64,000 nucleotides of DNA, taken from positions 37,390,117 to 37,454,116 of the forward strand of contig CM054113.1 of assembly GCA_028673005.1 (NCBI GenBank), in the 5' to 3' direction. The translations under genes were made by a program, and so were the position numbers. Under the pieces are notes generated by a model. The model saw only the letters and a program-made list of their open reading frames with translations, searched no databases and was not told the DNA's origin. Position 1 is the stretch's first letter; the number at the start of each line of letters is the position of its first letter. The stretch comes from Tanypteryx hageni (lineage: Eukaryota; Arthropoda; Insecta; Odonata; Petaluridae). Below are positions 34,715 through 47,260 of this stretch, one piece after another.

Positions 34715-35330
34715 CAGGGTGTGCTTATTAAGTCCGTGTACACTTTTAAACTTTAATAAATTTATGTGTACAAAGGATAGAAACATTCTGTAAAAGGCAT
34801 ATAAAAGCGAATTTAATAGTGTTATATCTGTACACATTTCTAGGGTTAGAAATATTTAAAAAATGGCAACATGAAAGAGACTCCCCAAGAATCAACATTT
34901 GGTGCGCTGTAAGGAAGTCATACATAATTGGTCCGTGATTCTTTGAAGACGAAACAGTTAATTACTTCACAAATCTGAAGAATTATTTCATTCCACAAAT
35001 TCGCCAATTTAATCTCCTAATACCACCTTCTTACAGCAAGATGGTGATCTGTGCAATTATGCATTGAGTATATAAAAGTTACAGAATGATATCTTTCCGG
35101 AGAAATGTATCGGCAGAGGTGGATCAATTTCTTGGTCATCCCGTTCATCTGACTTTTTTATGGGGAAATGCTAAAAGTTTAATTTACACATCGAAATCAG
35201 GTTACTTGAGGACCAGGATTAACAACGCAATTTGTGAGGTCACCCAACAGCAATTGGGGAATATTTTCAACGAGTTGGAAAATCAGATTTGACGCTGATG
35301 GTGGTTATGTTGACCTCTAGAAATGTTTTC
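34715..35330 (+). pseudogene. Decayed Tc1/mariner-type transposase
   Basis: A terminus-like CAGGGTGTGCTTATTAAG starts at 34719. From about 34893 a trace of IS630-Tc1-mariner DDE transposase can be followed: 'RINIWCAV', 'SYIIGP', 'FFED', then 'PQIRQFN'. After an internal deletion come 'FLWGNAKSLIYTSKSGYLRTR' type sequence in the 35086-35292 frame and a 'DADGGYV'-like tail. Stops occur near 34938 and 35064. The upstream domain and the catalytic motif around 'RSPDL' are lost. No matching right terminus is seen. Confidence 0.75.
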
Positions 35331-35400
35331 AGCGATAAAAATGTAGTAAATTGGCCTTTGTATGCCACTTACAGATTGTTTCCATCATATGTACATACAA

Positions 35401-35402
<2 letters not shown>

Positions 35403-35474
<72 letters not shown>
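35403..35474. repeat. (TA)n microsatellite
   Basis: An uninterrupted TA repeat forming the left boundary of the first possible Penelope-like segment. Confidence 0.95.
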
Positions 35475-35475
<1 letters not shown>

Positions 35476-35664
35476 CTCTATCTCCATCGCTGAAGAAGGG
35501 CATAGGCCCGATAAGCTTTCGTTTTTTCTGTGTGCGTGTTTATTTACGTGTGTCTCTTTGACGCCCCCAGCAGCCTGCCAACTTGGTCCTCAACTTGGTA
35601 AGTGTCCGCTGGGCTTCCTTCAACACCTTGTTGCCACCCTCATCACTACCTTTTCTTTTCCTTA

Positions 35665-35665
<1 letters not shown>
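35475..35665 (+). repeat. Possible Penelope-like fragment, copy 1
   Basis: It contains CTGAAGA, a GGGC-ATAG-GCCC hairpin and GATA (35490-35513). Downstream sequence ('tttacgtgtgtctcttt', 'aacaccttgttgcca') is a diverged copy of 35910-36018. It lies between TA-type microsatellites on both sides. The left inverted arm present in copy 2 is absent here. Assignment to Penelope-like elements is inference from the TA target and the hammerhead-like core; no coding sequence is present. Confidence 0.4.

Positions 35666-35721
<56 letters not shown>
35664..35721. repeat. (CATA)n-(TA)n microsatellite
   Basis: ACATACAT units pass into pure TA and separate the two related segments. Confidence 0.95.
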
Positions 35722-35726
<5 letters not shown>

Positions 35727-36015
35727 CAGCTTACGGAAAAGGAAAGGTAAAATGGATAATGGATGTCAACAAGGTGTTGGGATGAGGAAACCCAGTGAAC
35801 ACTCACCAATCAGACGACTTCAGGTTGACGAGGCACCGGGGATGTTCTCTCTCTGTAGCTGATGAAGGAGTAGTTCCGAAAGCTTCTACGTTTGTGATGT
35901 TTCTGTGTTTTAGTGTTCTTTTACGTGTGTCGCTTCGACATCCCCGGTGCCTCGCCAACCTGAAGTCATCTGATTGGTGAGTGTTCACTGGGTTTCCTCA
36001 TCCCAACACCTTGTT

Positions 36016-36020
<5 letters not shown>
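35722..36020. mobile_element. Fold-back element, possible Penelope-like copy 2
   Basis: Two 83-bp arms, 35763-35845 and 35938-36020, are inverted copies with only two mismatches. The 92-bp centre carries CTGATGA (35859-35865), a GGA...TCC stem and GAAA (35878-35881), which resemble the conserved boxes of a hammerhead ribozyme. One extra A lies between CTGATGA and the stem, and no clear cleavage site is seen. TA repeats bound it on both sides. Short open frames at 35602-36000 on both strands are a by-product of the inverted repeat. Confidence 0.55.
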
Positions 36021-36071
<51 letters not shown>

Positions 36072-36082
36072 CACACACACAC
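36019..36082. repeat. (TA)n-(CA)n microsatellite
   Basis: A TA repeat to about 36063 is followed by ACACAC to about 36082. It forms the right boundary of the fold-back element. Confidence 0.95.
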
Positions 36083-37842
36083 AATGTGGGATCATTGGGG
36101 AACAGTTTTTAAGTACAGAAATAAAGCCTTAATTCAGGTCGTTTTCGCAGAGCGTCAACCGTTTTAAAGACCGTAAGATATCCGATTGCTTTCCGATTCG
36201 TGTAACTAGTAATCTAGAAAAGCTTCTCCTGAACGACGCGACCCTAACGACATTATTTCTTGACAAAGAAGCAGCCGTTTGCCGTGGAATTAAAAGTGAT
36301 TGGGCGGGAGGGTTCGGCTCTTGCGGGCGATCCTTATTTTCCCGCCTAAGTTTAAAGCGATGACGACGACCGTGACCTTTCGGGGATATTAACTGAGTTT
36401 CGCTCCCTTTCTTCCTTTCTCCCACTACACGGTCGGGGCTCATATTAGGGTCAAATTGCCCTACGTTGGATTTTTCACCTGCTGCGATTCCATAAAAGTC
36501 AGATTAGGCTATGCGTATCGATAAGATTAAGAGAAAGAGAGAGAGCATTTCCTTCATGTCCGTTTTGCGATTCTAGGGCTATCGATTTTTCGAGAAAAAA
36601 ATAATTTCCTCTCCCTGTGATTATAAATAATATAAAGGAAGGGCCGTGGCAGAGGGGAGCATAGCGTGTCGCAAGCCGTAAGAATTTACGTATGAGCTTA
36701 TCTGTTTTTACTGTTTTTAAGCTCTTTGTAAAAAAGTCGCGAGTTTGAGCCAATGGACTGCAAAGAAATAAATGGTTCAACTGTCTGTATGAATAATTAA
36801 GCTAGGTTTTTCCATGGTACACACGAATAATTAAAATTAAATTCTTTTGTTAAACTGTTTCTCCATTAATTGAAAAATTAATCACTGTTTAAATTTATTT
36901 GTCATTTCCAAATTGATACTCATGCTACGTCTATTTTTGTGCATCGTTTGCGCATTTAATATCTTTGTTAAAGACTGTGCCAAATTCGATTTCTGTGGAA
37001 TTAATCATTCCTTTTGAGGTGACTCGTGACGTGGGAAAATTAAATATGTACTATTTCAACTGAAGTTGGCGCTTGTTCAGAGCTCAGGAATGACTTGTGC
37101 TATCGATATACGTGGGTTTGTGCTGTTCGTGTGTACTTACTCAATCACTACTTTAAAATGTAATATGGCAAGAGAGGAATCGAACCGAAAAATAGTGTAT
37201 TGCTGGTGGAGAATTGAACATGAAATCCGAAAGCTATTTTGTTGGAGCCGGGAGTGATATATAAAGAGGGAGAGACGGGGATGATAGAGAGAGAGAAAGA
37301 AGAGGCGGAGTTGACAAGAAGGAAGAGGATAATGGTAAATGGAGGGAAGGGGAGGGGAAAAACGAGAGTGGCGCGGAACAAACTGAGGTTTCACTTAATT
37401 ATCTCTCTGATTTGAGGAGATGTGGATTCGCGGGGAGGATCACGCACTCGCGTTAGATCTCTGCTTTCGCGTCTACCGACATGTTTTCCTCTAGTGGAAT
37501 ATTTTATTTTAACTTTCTAAGTTATAATTACAAGTCGACAGTGAAATGGAAATGTTAAATAATAAGTTCGAAAAATTTTAATATTTGTTGCAAATAATGG
37601 AATTAATATCTTATGATGATTTACCAGGATGCCCTTTAAAATTAATGTGAATATTTTGTATGTGCGCGAGTATATATATGACAATATAAAAGTTTTAACT
37701 GACGGGAAATGTTGATAGACTTCATAATATAATGGCATTTAATATTTTTTAATTTTATTGGCAAATCTGGATATTCGATCCCTTATAAATTTACGAGATT
37801 CTATTTAAAATAAGTTTCTGAAATTCCTTCAGAGCATTTGAT
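36083..37842. other. No recognised gene
   Basis: The minus-strand open frames at 36129-36443 and 36499-36780 lie in a GC-richer stretch but show no domain. GA-rich sequence occupies 37260-37350. The rest is AT-rich. Confidence 0.35.
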
Positions 37843-38506
37843 AAATATTGAATCGAAATAGATTTAAGGCAGAACGCTGTTTATTTAGTTCTATCCACTC
37901 AATTTTACGAAAACAAGCGGATGGATATGTTTTGACCGCTATCGCCAAATTAGCTTAATTTGTCTAAGAAAGAGTTTCATTCGCCTGAGAGCCTTGATAA
38001 ACCTTCCTGCTTCTCGCTTCGTTTACTTGTTTGCAGTTTTCGGATTCGTGTTCTTCTCTTGTTTGCTTTCTCGCCCTGACTTGTTCTTTCACTGTAATCG
38101 GAAAAACTAACGCGCTTCCGTCTAGTTTATGGCGCGAGGGACGTGTTGCGGATTCGCTTCTCTTTTGTTTATTTATAATCTATCCTTTCCCGTCAAGACA
38201 CCCAAAAGATTTTATAAGATTTTTTTACGTATTGTCCGAGGAGACACAATTTGCTAGAAAGGTAATGTTTCGTGGTTCTGTTTTGAAGATAATGAGGTGA
38301 CCCCTTGTTTGAATCAACGGGTTATTTTTTCTATGTGAATGTTGGTTAAGAACGACTGAGTTGTTTACCATTCAGAAAATCTGATCGGTAAGTCGATTGA
38401 AATGATCTATTTCAAATATTGAATCGAAATAGCTTTAAGGTAGAACGATGTTTATTTATTTCTATCCACTAAATTTTACGAAAACAAGCGGGTGGATAGT
38501 TGTTTT
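37843..38506. repeat. Pair of direct repeats of about 92 bp
   Basis: Positions 37843-37934 and 38414-38506 are near-identical (from 'aaatattgaatcgaaatag' to 'gatggatatgtttt' / 'gggtggatagttgtttt'), about 570 bp apart. Neither has inverted ends. They may be two copies of a short repeat or a local duplication. Confidence 0.75.
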
Positions 38507-41500
38507 GTTTTTATTGGCAGGATTTGGTTCGTAGAACTCGCGGTGCGCAGTTTATAATTCCTCTTCCCTGCAAAGTGACCTGTGCAATGAATGACGTAAA
38601 GGCCGTAGATGAAACTTCAGTCGAAGAAAATTATCGTTCGCAATCCTTGTGTGTGGGATTTATCGATCCGTTAGAATTGCGGTGCATCAGAAATAACTAG
38701 CATGCGGTAGTAATTCCAAGCAGTTGCTCTTGAAGTTTTGAGTCGGATATGCCATTACTTGACAACTATTAATTAGAGCCTAAATTTTATAAAGCTGGAA
38801 TAGTGGGGATTAATGGGAAGGATAAGGATTCGATTGACTAACAGAATTAAGAAGTTTTGCGAAACATGATTCCTCTTTTCCAGAAGAATAGTTTTATTAT
38901 ACAAGGTACATCTTTAACTGCTGTACCAATAAGAGAAAGCAGAAACTATTGGTCGAAAATATTTTTTTCGTAAAATTGCTTATCTCACGCGATAAAATCT
39001 TTAAATATTTCGCATGAATAATTTAAAAAATCTAGCGTTTTATTCATAATCCTCAAACAACCTATCTTTTAAAACTTTTATGAGTACAATGCTTTACTTA
39101 TAATATAAGTTTTCAATTAAATGTTAGGCTTTTGGTTAAATTAGTTTTTTCTCAAAATGCCATCACAATGGAAACATATAAGTATTATTTTCCTGCTGGT
39201 GATTGGCATCAAAGTCGCTCCGAAAGGTTTGAATGCTCTTATCTGGATGTTTAATTTGGCAGTTCTTCACCTAATTAACACATTAGGTGAAACTAGTTAA
39301 ATGAGTCTTTACTATTAAAAACAAAAGCAATCTGAAATATTTGTTGTTTAGGAAGAAAATCGGTTCTGCATCTAAAACATGCGGAAAACACGCTTGTAAC
39401 TAACTATGGAAAATTATGAAATACTTTTTACGAAAAAGTTCTTTAGGGTACATTCATTTATTCAGACTGAATATTAGAACGTTCATGGAAGGTTATGCTA
39501 CAAAATAGAAAACGATGCGAAAAAGTGCTGTAAGCTTCCACAACATTTTCTATCGGAATAAAAACGCTTCTTAATGTCATTGCCATATATTACACCAATC
39601 GTGCCAAATTGCGAAACGTGCGCGATATGGACGCAAATCCATGACCTTTGCAATTGAAACATGTTTATCCACCGAAGTTTAAAGATCATATGGCACCAAT
39701 GCACGCAAAATGAACGGATGGAGAGAAGAACTTCCGCTGGCAGCGTATTTCGCATCGACTTCGAAGGAAAAGTTGGCGTTTGTTTTTTTGTGATTTTTAG
39801 CTCTTGGTCCGAGGCGAGAGTGTATGCATGCGTGTGATAAAGGAGGAGGAGGAAAGAAAAAGGGCAGAAGGGTGAAGGGGATATCCTAAGGGAGGCTTTT
39901 AAAGGGTTGGCGTTTTAGGACACGGGTGAAAAATCTGAGGGAGCGAATCGAAGAGGGTTGCAGAAGGGTGTTATGGTTGGGGGAGGGTGTGAGGGTTGAG
40001 GTTACTATAGAGCATCGTTGACTTTTCACCCCAGTTAGGCAGGATGAAATGCGATACTGCTGGATTCGCTCCCGCACGTCGAACGCCAACCTCCCACTCA
40101 TGCGCCTCCTCCCCTCCCCATACTCCCCCTCCGCTTTTACTCGAAACGGTCTAAATAACCCATATACTCCTACGTTTCGGCTACCTCCGTCGCCTACGCT
40201 TTACAAAGAGAGATAGAGAGAGGGAGGGGGGAGATATGAAGGGGGGAGAGAGGAGGTGACTGGGAGAAGAGGGAGGGAGGGACATGTTAAGGGTAGTGGG
40301 AGAGGGTGAGAGGGATGAAGGTGGGATGAAGATATAGCCTCTTAGAGTGAAGGGAGGAGTAGAGGGTAGAGAGACGACAGGGAGTGGAGGAGGGGGAGGG
40401 AAAGGGTTAGGGAGGTAGATAGGAAGTGAGATGGCCAGAGAGGGAGAGAAAGAGAAAATGAGAGGGTTAGGAAGCGATGTCGAGAGCGCCTAGAGAGATG
40501 AGAAAGAAGAAGTTTGCAAGGCGCGGGAGTGAAAAGGCTAAGCTACCCACTCTTTAACTCATGCGGTGTGGGCTGCGTACGTGGCATTTGCGAAGCAGGT
40601 GAAAGAGGGATGTGGCAAGGGAGAGAAATCGAGAAGGAAAGAGAGGAAGAGACGCGAAGGAGGGAGGTTTCGAAGGGGAAGTGAGGGCGTGTGTGTGTGT
40701 GCGGAAAGGGAGTGGCGGAGTGCTTTTAATCAAAATCTCGTGTTACGTGCGGATAAGTGCGCGAGGCGTGTTGGGCACGCAAGAGGTGTGCGTGGAGGGA
40801 AAAGGAGTGAAGGGGGATAAGGAGAGGGAGGAAGAGGTGTGGGCGAGAGTGGGTTTTATAACGTTTCCCTCCCTCTTCTGTGCATTCTCGTAGATTTATT
40901 TGTTTATACGCATGTAGTTTCCCTCGCTCACTTTTCATCGTTCGCCATTTTATTTCTTCCGATCCAACTTTTTTCGATTTTGACGTTTGTAAATATTTCG
41001 CTTTTTGTCGAGATCCCTTCTGTTAAACACCTGTGCGTTAGGCGTACCCCTTCCATTTATCATTGCGTTCCCGCCATCGTTTCTTCATTTGAGCACATTC
41101 TCTTTTGGTTTCTATCAGGGAAAAAAGGGTTTGTCATCAGTTAACACCTATGGGGAAACGCGTTTACGAATCTTCGATATAAAATCGGATTGGATAATAT
41201 ATATCTGTTATCGTGATTTTAAAAAGAATTTTTCTGAAAAATTTGCATATAGAATTTTCAATCTTCATCTTCCGTTAAAAATTGCCTTTCTCAAAATTTT
41301 CTTTTGGAAATATATTTATCGTTTAATTCTCCTGATTCATAGTGGATGGTTTATCTCAAATTATCCACCGAGTCTCTAGTTCGGGGTACGCTTTTTGGCG
41401 ATACATCTTTATATTAATCAAAGCACGCTACAAATGGAGAAATAATTTTTGAATAAATTATCCCCAACATCCCAACGATATAAGACAAAAATATATGTAA

Positions 41501-43370
41501 CCACCTATTATAGGTGTGGTACCTTAGAGATCTAGAGATTTTTTGCCTTATTCCTTTGTCGTTTCATGAAATTCCGTCTTTCTAATCACCATTCTCTCCC
41601 ATACGCCCACATTCTTTCGCTCCCCCGCATTTTCCCGCGTTTATCTGAAAAACGCGTTCGAAATTCCATCCTCACTCAGTCTCTCCCTCTATCTCGAAAA
41701 TCTCCACCGCCCTTTTTCCCCATGCACTTTCCTCTCTCTCACCCCTTTGCCTCGCTCTAAATCCCTTGTCCTCTCATTTTACGCTCTGCCAAATACGTTG
41801 TCGACATGCGAAATCCATTTTGTGACACTTGGTGCTGCCGAGCAATGTCGCATGAAAAATAAAAATTCCGCCCGACTGCTCCTTTTTCACTAAAGCCTCG
41901 ACTTAAAACGGCGAAAATCGACTCTTGCGCCACTTTAGTTTACTGCGGCGCCTCCATCTACGTTTTTCTCCTCTTCTTCCTCGCTCTATGAAAATATGTA
42001 GAGTAGGAGCCGAAAATAACCTTTCCGTATATTTTTCCTCGCGCGGCATGGATCCTATCCACATATTAAAAAAATACATTCCCTCTTTTATACACAAGTT
42101 TTGTTGACGCAGTGCGTCATTCACGAAGACTTACAATATTATACGTCTAGTAGCCCGAAGAATTGCACGATTAAAGGTCTCTCTAGTTTCCGCAGGCGCA
42201 CTTATTGTTTAATGGAACGTAAAAAAGTGGCTAAAGTGGTTGAACGATCCGGAGAAATTGCGTCAAAGCATTCTTCCGCGATCGGGTCTCAAACGCGTTT
42301 GTCCGTAAAATAAAAAACTTCCGAGACAGAATTTGAAGCCTCGTTTCCTCGAGAGAGAAAAATAAAGTCGTCGGGTTTAAAGGTTTCCGAAACTACTCCG
42401 TATGATAGCACGGCGAGGAATCGGAACTTTTAACTGCTTCCTGAACACGAGCGTGCGCTTAGTAATCGCGTACATTTAACACGCGTCGCTTTTTTTTTAA
42501 AGAAAATAGACGAGTAATGGAATGAAGCATAGAGTGATGTAGCGAAGTGGTTTAAAGTTTTTATTTCCGAGGTCTTGATGGCGAGGGGATGAAAAGGAGG
42601 AGAGGTGGAGAATGTCAAAGGGATGCGGGGGCGTCAGGTAGTGAGGTGCGGCACATGTTAAGGAGGAAGTCAGAGAGGAATGGAGAGAGATGAGGAGAAT
42701 CACGTTTTAATCGCCGGTTGCTGTTGTCGGTTTCAACGGCGTTGGTGAGATGTAGTGTTGTTTTGGGGTGAAGTCGAGGCGGGTGGAAATGTGGAGTGAA
42801 AAGGGTGAGAAAAGCGAGGGGATATCCGTGTGGTGATATAAAAAAAATAGCGTCGGATGCGAAAACAGCGCCATCTATTGATGGAGCCGGGATACCGCGG
42901 AAGAGGAAGGGAAGAAAGAAGAAGATACGGGAGATGATGATTCTCCAGGTTAGGACGTTATGGCAGAGAATAAGGAGAGTGAGGGAAAAAAGGAAGAAAA
43001 GAAATGAAGCTTTTATGGGTACGAAATTGAAATTATTGTGCCCCTATATTTTACGCCCCAGCCGGAGGAATAAGAGTGAGTGAGACATTAAAAACGAGAG
43101 GGAATATGAGAAGGAAGGGAGACGAGAGAGAGAGAGAGAAAGGTAGGAATCGAAAAGGACCGCGGGGAACATCGAAAAAGAGAGAGAGCGAGATAAGTTA
43201 TGAATTTTAGAATAACCCTGGAGACGGTATTGGAAGAGGGTTTACATAACCTTTCGACTTTCACCCGCCTAAACGTGGATTTCCGTCGATTTGATCATGA
43301 ATTCTGGATCTAAATGTTACCCTGCAATTCATAAAAGTGGTGTGTTTACCATAATATCCCCAACAATTTT
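38507..43370. other. Large non-coding stretch, GA- and CT-rich in parts
   Basis: A perfect 10-bp inverted repeat (TTCACCTAAT, 6-nt loop) sits at 39266-39291. Purine tracts occupy 39840-40020, 40200-40540 and 40600-40850. The 38500-38700 frame follows a polypyrimidine 'tttttattggcag', which could be a 3' splice site, but its protein matches nothing I know. Confidence 0.35.
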
Positions 43371-43374
43371 CTCT

Positions 43375-44257
43375 CGCGGGTTTGGCTATCCTATTACGAT
43401 CGTACTGTCCTCAGAAAAGACTGGCGTAGATAATGATCTATCCTACGATAGATCTCACGTATTTTATCTTCATGGTCGTGTCTACTATTTGTGTTGGTGC
43501 TTCAACTATTCCTAAAACCTCCTCTGCTTAACCCCCAACCTATATTTCTCCAGAAACCTTAATCCAGCGTTAATATCCGATCCTTCTGAGATAGCCGGTT
43601 CAAATTCTTTAACAGTGACGTCACGCTATGCTTATGATCATACATCTGTTTTACGAATCTGGTTGCTCTGCGTTGGACTCCGTCCAATTCAAGTATGTGG
43701 CTCTTCTCATACGGATCCCATTTGATTGAGGCGTTTATTTAATAAGTTTTCCTTCTCCGCATTATCCCTACATCGGTTCTCCATGAAGTAAGACCAAATG
43801 CTTTTGTGTTATCTATTAAATTATCATTTAAAACTTTTTAAAAATTCATTAAAAGCACTACAGTAAATCTTTGAGCACGCCTCCCTATATTTTTGTCTTA
43901 TCGTGGTCCTTGTTCATCCGTGGCTGTTGTTGATGTGTTAATTTCGCGGAAATGGATTTTTCTTTGTCATCTAAGAGCGCTCATAACTTCCTGGTTGAAC
44001 CGTCTAGGTTCTTTATTATCACGCTTGGTTTCGTTTGGGATACTTTTATCTGTACACTTTCGCATCATATCATTGAAGATACACCAGAATGTTCCGTGCC
44101 TGCGTTGTCTGTTGCTTCGCAGAAATTAGTATTATTTGCACAAAAAAGCCCTATAACATTAAAATTGGCTTTGGCGAACAAGCTTTTTTCTCCCTGGCTT
44201 GACCGGTTTCTCAATTTTTAACTTAAACTCCACATACGTGGCCTTATGATCGCTCAT
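43375..44257 (-). pseudogene. Internally deleted LINE: end of endonuclease, linker and C-terminal domain
   Basis: Read on the minus strand. It opens at 44257 with 'MSDHKATYVEFKLKI', the SDH motif that closes an APE-type endonuclease domain in Jockey/CR1-like LINEs. A linker follows at about 44070-43866 ('FNDMMRKCTDKSIP', 'NKEPRRFNQEVMSALR'). The reverse transcriptase is missing. Coding resumes at about 43735 with 'WDPYEKSHILELDGVQRRAT' and 'SVTSLLKNLNRL', the conserved post-RT domain. It ends near 43480-43375 with an 'IDHYLRQSFLRTVR' segment, equivalent to the usual 'SFFPRTIRDWN' end. Several stops and frameshifts occur. The pieces are short, which hides the element from simple ORF searches. 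Confidence 0.8.
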
Positions 44258-45750
44258 TTCTTATTCTTCTTATTCATACGCTCTAAGTAGTTTGTAGCTC
44301 GTAAATTTAATGCATATATTTCTCGATCGTGTGGGATTCCTCACTAACTAACAACCACCCGTGGGTAAAAGGCCAAGTTTGTACCCTTAATTTTATCATC
44401 AAAGCGGAGAAAATCGCTTCCGAACATTCTTTCCGATATAATAAAACATTTTGCGATTGATCAATGCTGTAGCGAGAAAGAATAAAAGGAGTGTCTCAAG
44501 GTAAGAGATGGCTTACGGTCTATCCTTTCTTTACGGCGATGCGAGATTAAGATCCAAAGGCAGGAAAAGTGAGGGAGGGAGGCGTAAACGCGGAAAAGAT
44601 AGATTGGGGGCCATATTTACCTCGAAGCCGTGTGCGGAGGAGGGGCGAAAGTTAAAAGAAAGAGACGGGAACGAGAGAATTGGGAGTGGTAGGGACGTGA
44701 GAAGAGGATTAAGAGAAATGGATGAGGTATGGGCGAGTAGGAGGACGTGGCGACCGGAATGACTAAGTCGTAAAGGAGAGACGGGGGGAGTAATGGAGTG
44801 GAGAGAGAGAGAGAGAGAATGAGAGGGAGAGGAAGCAAGGTAGTACGGGGAAAGATGAGAGAATGAAAGAGAGGAGAATGTGAGAGGGATGGCGATAGTG
44901 GTAACGAGGTAGCGTAACGAAGAATGGGAATGGGTAGATAAAGATGGAGGATAATAGGGGAGGGATGGCGATAAAGAGAAGAGATTAGAAGAATTGAGAT
45001 AAAAGACGAAAGGTGAGGAAGCGAGAGAGAGACGGAAAAAGTTTTTTTTTGTACAGGATGTGGAAGAGGATGAACGCTGTTGGAGGAGGTAAGGAGGAGG
45101 TTTTTGAGTGGATATACGTCGGAGTTATGGCCCGGGAGGTAAAAAAGAGAAAGGGAGAGAGAGAGAGAGAGATAAAGACGGGACGTGAAGGAGGTAAGAC
45201 GATCTCTTTTCTGCGCGTGTGCCTGGTGGAGAGGCGTTGGTCGGGTCTAAGGAAACGTACGCGTGTGGAACTAAAGAGGAGACTCAGAGATAAAAGATGA
45301 TGCGTACTTGGAGAGAGAGAGAGAGGAATATTTTTGAGGGAGTAAGGCTGGTGACGGTTGGATATGAAGGACCAGAGAATGTTTGGAAGTGCGAAAATTT
45401 CCCAAAGTTTTTTAGAATTTGATATTAGCGAGCGAGGTTCATTTATTGCAGGTATGTCAAATTCGAATAGAAATCAGGGCCGTATTAATGTAATGGATGT
45501 TATGAAATGGTCACATTAGGATTATAAGTTGTTTAATGAAGCCCAGAGTTGAAAAACTGGGCTTTTTCTGGTTGGCAAAAAACAATTTATAAACTGCGTT
45601 ATAATGTAACTCAATAACTAAGAAAAATGTTTACCTCCTTGTCACAAAATGAAGTATCATATTATAATCAGTCGATTGTTTTCCGTTCTAATCGTAAAGA
45701 TCGATTTTTTGACGTGCCGTCTTATTTTCTATATTTCAAAATTATATTAA
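44258..45750. other. Non-coding, strongly GA-rich
   Basis: GAGA-type sequence dominates 44560-45330. Open frames (44508-44762, 45013-45300) are Arg/Glu/Lys rich and follow the purine bias. A hairpin AAGCCCAG...CTGGGCTT plus T run at 45539-45567 resembles a bacterial terminator but has no such role here. Confidence 0.4.
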
Positions 45751-45759
45751 CAGTAATTG

Positions 45760-45920
45760 ACTTACCATCTTTGGACAGGAACCATTTTAAAGAAAAATGA
45801 GCATAGGTTCTTATTCTTTTCGTTGATTTTTGTCTTTGGTTCTAAATCGCTCGAATTTTATGTTTTAATTTATCAAAATATAGAGATTTTAGTAAGAAGT
45901 TTCCTTGGCGACAGACGACA
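45760..45920 (+). repeat. SINE family A fragment
   Basis: The segment from 'ggaaccattttaaagaaaaatgag' to 'gacattgtttagctcg' runs parallel to 46438-46600. Confidence 0.5.
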
Positions 45921-46191
45921 TTGTTTAGCTCGAAATACTCATTTTTGTCACTACCCGCATAAGCATACGCGTAGATATATTGGCTTAATAAGATCTAATA
46001 CATTTTATTTTTCTATATATATAATTTTTGAGAGGAAATTAAACCAATCGTGATCATTATATTTTGATCGATTTTATCCGCATGGGCATACAGTTGTACA
46101 TCGCCGTTAATAAAACGTACCCCTATGAACAAAAACGGGAAGATTTTTATCTAAGTATCTTAATATATAATTCTGTAAGCCGTATTTTTGT

Positions 46192-46620
46192 AATTGAAAT
46201 TGTGAGAGAACGGTAGCACTTCGAGACGCGTACAAGGGCTCATTCGAAAGCTTACAGCTCTGTGGGGGGGGGAATTATCGAGAGTAAAGAAATCTATATG
46301 AAAATGTCCCGGGTTCGACCCCAGAGGGTGATTTCAATTTCCCATAAGATAATACGTAAAAGTAGATTTTTCGACTTGCAGGCTTTTACTCTTTTGCAAG
46401 TTAAAATTAGAAAGAAATGACTTATGATCTTCGGCCCTGGACCATTTTAAATAAAAATAAATTTAGTTTCTTATTCTTATCGTCGCATATCACTTACGAT
46501 TCGAAATCGCTCAAGTTATAAATCATATTTATTGATAAATATAAGTTTTTTAACGATATGTTACCTTGCCGACCGTGTCATTGTTAAACCTCGAGATTGT
46601 ATTGTCGTCTCAACACTTAT
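46192..46620 (+). repeat. SINE family A, longest copy
   Basis: In order: a 101-bp head (46192-46292), a B-box-like 'gggttcgacccc' at 46309-46320, 'tttcccataagataatacg', 'cttgcaggcttttactctttt', 'ggaccattttaaa' and 'cattgttaaacctcgag'. The same blocks recur in the same order, in part, at 4821-5125, 5325-5415, 15425-15530, 45760-45920 and 46750-47020. No flanking duplications were identified. Confidence 0.55.
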
Positions 46621-46749
46621 ACTATATGCGTAAGGAAAGCGTGCTTTGAATGTTTTAATACGTGAGAGAGGAAGAAAGAAGGAGAGAAACAGGGAGAGAG
46701 AGAGGGAGTGATAGAGGAGATAGAGGGAGAGAGTGATCCTAAGCCGTGT

Positions 46750-47020
46750 TAAAATTTAGGGTGACGTTTCATCTAAATATCGGTAAATTTCCGATAAGAT
46801 AACACCTAAATATCGATTTTCTTGGTATGCAAGTCTTTACTCTTTAGCATTTTAAAATTACTTTTGATCATCGTACGAATTTGGGAGTTGAACCAAAAGC
46901 CGCATAAAAGAATGAAAATTCATTTTCCTGTCGTCGATTTACGTATATGCTTTGAATCGATGCCTGTTTTAGTTTTAACGTAAAAATTCGAATTTTAAAC
47001 AATGCCTTGGTAATGATAAA
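46750..47020 (+). repeat. SINE family A, diverged partial copy
   Basis: It shares 'catctaaatatcggtaa', 'gcaagtctttactcttta' and 'aaacaatgccttggtaatg' blocks with the longer copies. Confidence 0.45.
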
Positions 47021-47260
47021 CAGTACGGCGATAACTTAAATAAATATATTATTAGTCATTGATACTGTGTTGATGAGTGTTTATAATTCAAATTTTGTGA
47101 TTTAAATTGTCGTACGTCTTAAAGAGCATTTTCTGCTAGGGTAGAAAATTTTGTATAAAAGAGAAGAGAATAATATTGATAAACTAATAAGTTGATATTA
47201 GTGCTAAAATTTAGACACGTTTCATCTAAATATCGGTAAGTTACCTATAATATAAGACGT

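Noticed and set aside
35289..35862. Ile/Tyr-rich open frames
   Set aside because: Translations of TA and CATA microsatellites joined to short repeat segments.
38500..38700. Possible exon after a 'tttttattggcag' acceptor-like site
   Set aside because: No match to a known protein and no donor or partner exon identified; too weak to list as a gene.
45539..45567. Hairpin AAGCCCAG...CTGGGCTT followed by T run
   Set aside because: It looks like a bacterial terminator, but the window is eukaryotic with no gene upstream.
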